Source of the DNA: Armatimonadota bacterium
GTDB lineage: Bacteria; Armatimonadota; JAAZEB01
DNA length: 6,005 bases
Reading direction: 5' to 3'
Assembly (NCBI GenBank): GCA_012841485.1
Contig: DUUU01000264.1
Coordinates: forward strand, 1-6,005
Positions 5,192 to 6,005 of this stretch are shown in pieces; position 1 is the stretch's first letter, and each line of letters opens with the position of its first letter. The notes beneath the pieces were generated by a model, which saw only the letters and a list, made by a program, of their open reading frames with translations, had not been told where the DNA came from and searched no databases. Both the position numbers and the translations under genes were made by a program.

Positions 5192-5506
5192 CTACTCGCC
5201 TGCCTCTTCACGCTGGCGCCTCGAGCGCGCCTCGCGCCCCAGCTTGCCAATCCGGGAGTAGAACTCCGTGCCGTGCGTATCGCGAACCGCTTCACCGCCC
5301 TTGCGGCCGATCTCCGTGTAGAAGCTGGAGCCGTACTTCTCCTTCACGCGCTCCCCGCCAAGCCGGCCCGCCGTGCGTGCCAAGGAGGGGTCTGCCGCGA
5401 ACCCACCCTCGCGGTCGTGCTCATGCGAACCACGATGTGCCTGGGCGATACGAGCCGCCCCTTCCGATCCGGGCTTTGGCCCTGGGCGTTGCTTCCGCTC
5501 TGCCAT
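5192..5506 (-). CDS. KGG-repeat general stress protein
   Basis: A 104-residue, highly charged hydrophilic protein with no signal peptide or membrane segment. It has two tandem 20-residue units, KEKYGSSFYTEIGRKGGEAV (55-74) and RDTHGTEFYSRIGKLGREAR (75-94), preceded by a partial one (LARTAGRLGGERV, 42-54). This is the stress-induced KGG motif seen in GsiB-like and Con-10-like proteins, which accumulate in stress or stationary phase and are thought to act as hydrophilins. Residues 1-40 are low-complexity, rich in Gly, Arg, Pro and His. A full AAGGAGGT Shine-Dalgarno (5522-5515) lies 8 bases before ATG 5506, implying strong translation. No convincing housekeeping promoter was found upstream, which would fit an alternative sigma factor. 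It converges on the cyanophycin-domain gene. Confidence 0.92.
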   Translation of the reverse strand: MAERKQRPGPKPGSEGAARIAQAHRGSHEHDREGGFAADPSLARTAGRLGGERVKEKYGSSFYTEIGRKGGEAVRDTHGTEFYSRIGKLGREARSRRQREEAGE

Positions 5507-5522
5507 CTTCGATGACCTCCTT

Positions 5523-5935
5523 CGGATACCACAACGTCACTTATGGGACAGCGGCGAGCCGACACCAGAACCTGAATGCGGCGCGGACCACCACCCCATA
5601 CCACGGCGCCGGCATCAGATACCGGCGCACTACCGAGCGGGCCGCGAGCGCTCCACCGAACCGTGTTACGCGATGTATCTCCCCCCGGAATGCTGCGTCT
5701 CCTGCCCTGCGCTCCTTCCCAGAGCCCGACCCACGGGGTTTCGCAGCATGACGCTTCCCTTTCCCCCATAGGCCGCTTTTCCGGGCTCTACCGGCCGTGA
5801 TGCCGGCGAAGAACCGGCTGCGACGCATCTCCCCACTCAGACCCGGTCCGCTTCCCGGATCCGGCGGTGTCCCAGACGCTGCCGGCCAACCGCAGAGCCG
5901 CTCGGGACTTCCGAGGATGTGTGAAGGGTAGGATC
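5523..5935. other. No supportable gene
   Basis: Open frames on both strands here lack Shine-Dalgarno sequences and read as Arg/Pro/Ser-rich shadow translations. The minus-strand frame at 5541-5828 was examined closely and matches nothing I recognise. The stretch presumably carries the promoter region of the KGG gene and the 3' flank of a minus-strand unit beyond the right edge. The only structures are the inverted repeat at 5606-5628 and a weaker one, ATGCTGCG/CGCAGCAT (5690-5697 with 5742-5749). Confidence 0.6.
5606..5628 (-). repeat. Inverted repeat sharing the CCGGTATC core
   Basis: GCGCCGGCATC (5606-5616) and GATACCGGCGC (5618-5628) are inverted around one base. The single imperfection is a C-A mismatch on the plus strand but a G-U pair on the minus strand, so a minus-strand RNA hairpin is favoured, about 100 bases upstream of the KGG gene. 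Its CCGGTATC (5623-5616, minus) is also the core of the repeats at 3970 and 4045. Confidence 0.4.
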
Positions 5936-5995
5936 AAAACGCCAATCGTTGGGGCCGCGCCGCCCTCATCAGGCGTGGCGCCCCTGCGATCGGCG
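5936..5995 (-). terminator. Intrinsic terminator of a minus-strand unit entering from the right
   Basis: On the minus strand CGCCGATCG (5995-5987) pairs with CGATTGGCG (5948-5940); inside, GGGGC (5984-5980) pairs with GCCCC (5955-5951), and ACGCC (5976-5972) pairs with GGCGC (5961-5957). The stem is followed immediately by UUUU (5939-5936). One pair is G-U on the minus strand but an A-C mismatch on the plus strand, and the U-tract agrees with the same direction. The gene it serves ends beyond 6005. Confidence 0.72.
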
Positions 5996-6005
5996 CAAGC
6001 CTGCC

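Noticed and set aside
5690..5749. 8-bp inverted repeat ATGCTGCG/CGCAGCAT with a 44-base loop
   Set aside because: With so long a loop, several such repeats are expected by chance in this length of sequence.
5541..5828. 95-codon minus-strand open frame upstream of the KGG gene
   Set aside because: No Shine-Dalgarno and an Arg/Gly-rich sequence; a YtxH-like reading was considered but the hydrophobic segment is absent.

Overview
The window is GC-rich bacterial DNA (roughly two thirds G+C by eye) with short intergenic spaces and sigma70-like promoters. A KaiC-family ATPase, a cobalamin riboswitch, a FecCD-type permease, a cyanophycin-synthetase-like domain and a KGG-repeat stress protein all point to a bacterium. 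The gene mix would fit Armatimonadota, Chloroflexota or another high-GC environmental phylum, but the sequence does not settle the lineage.

Positions 1-1283 hold a minus-strand, double-domain KaiC-like ATPase that runs off the left edge, with its own strong promoter. A divergent regulatory region (about 1284-1490) separates it from a plus-strand vitamin B12 transport operon. That operon has a consensus promoter, a cobalamin riboswitch, a leader that can fold in two mutually exclusive ways, a BtuF-like substrate-binding lipoprotein and a BtuC-like permease overlapping it by 14 bases. When cobalamin is scarce the riboswitch should allow expression; the lipoprotein captures corrinoid and passes it to the membrane permease. 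No BtuD-type ATPase is present in the window, so it must be supplied from elsewhere.

Positions 3699-4503 contain no convincing protein gene. Instead there is a branched fold just after btuC, a 7+6+7 palindrome overlapping a promoter, and then about 650 bases crowded with short perfect hairpins, including a 38-base two-hairpin module present twice with a 75-base period. This is the best candidate here for something undescribed: a structured non-coding RNA or a very long leader for the next gene.

Positions 4504-5076 encode a free-standing version of the N-terminal domain of cyanophycin synthetase, keeping an HxxEH motif that could be a metal site, but with no ligase domains. It converges on a minus-strand KGG-repeat stress protein (5192-5506); two hairpins between them probably end both transcripts. 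From 5523 to 5935 I see no supportable gene. At 5936-5995 a minus-strand intrinsic terminator shows that another minus-strand transcript enters from beyond the right edge.
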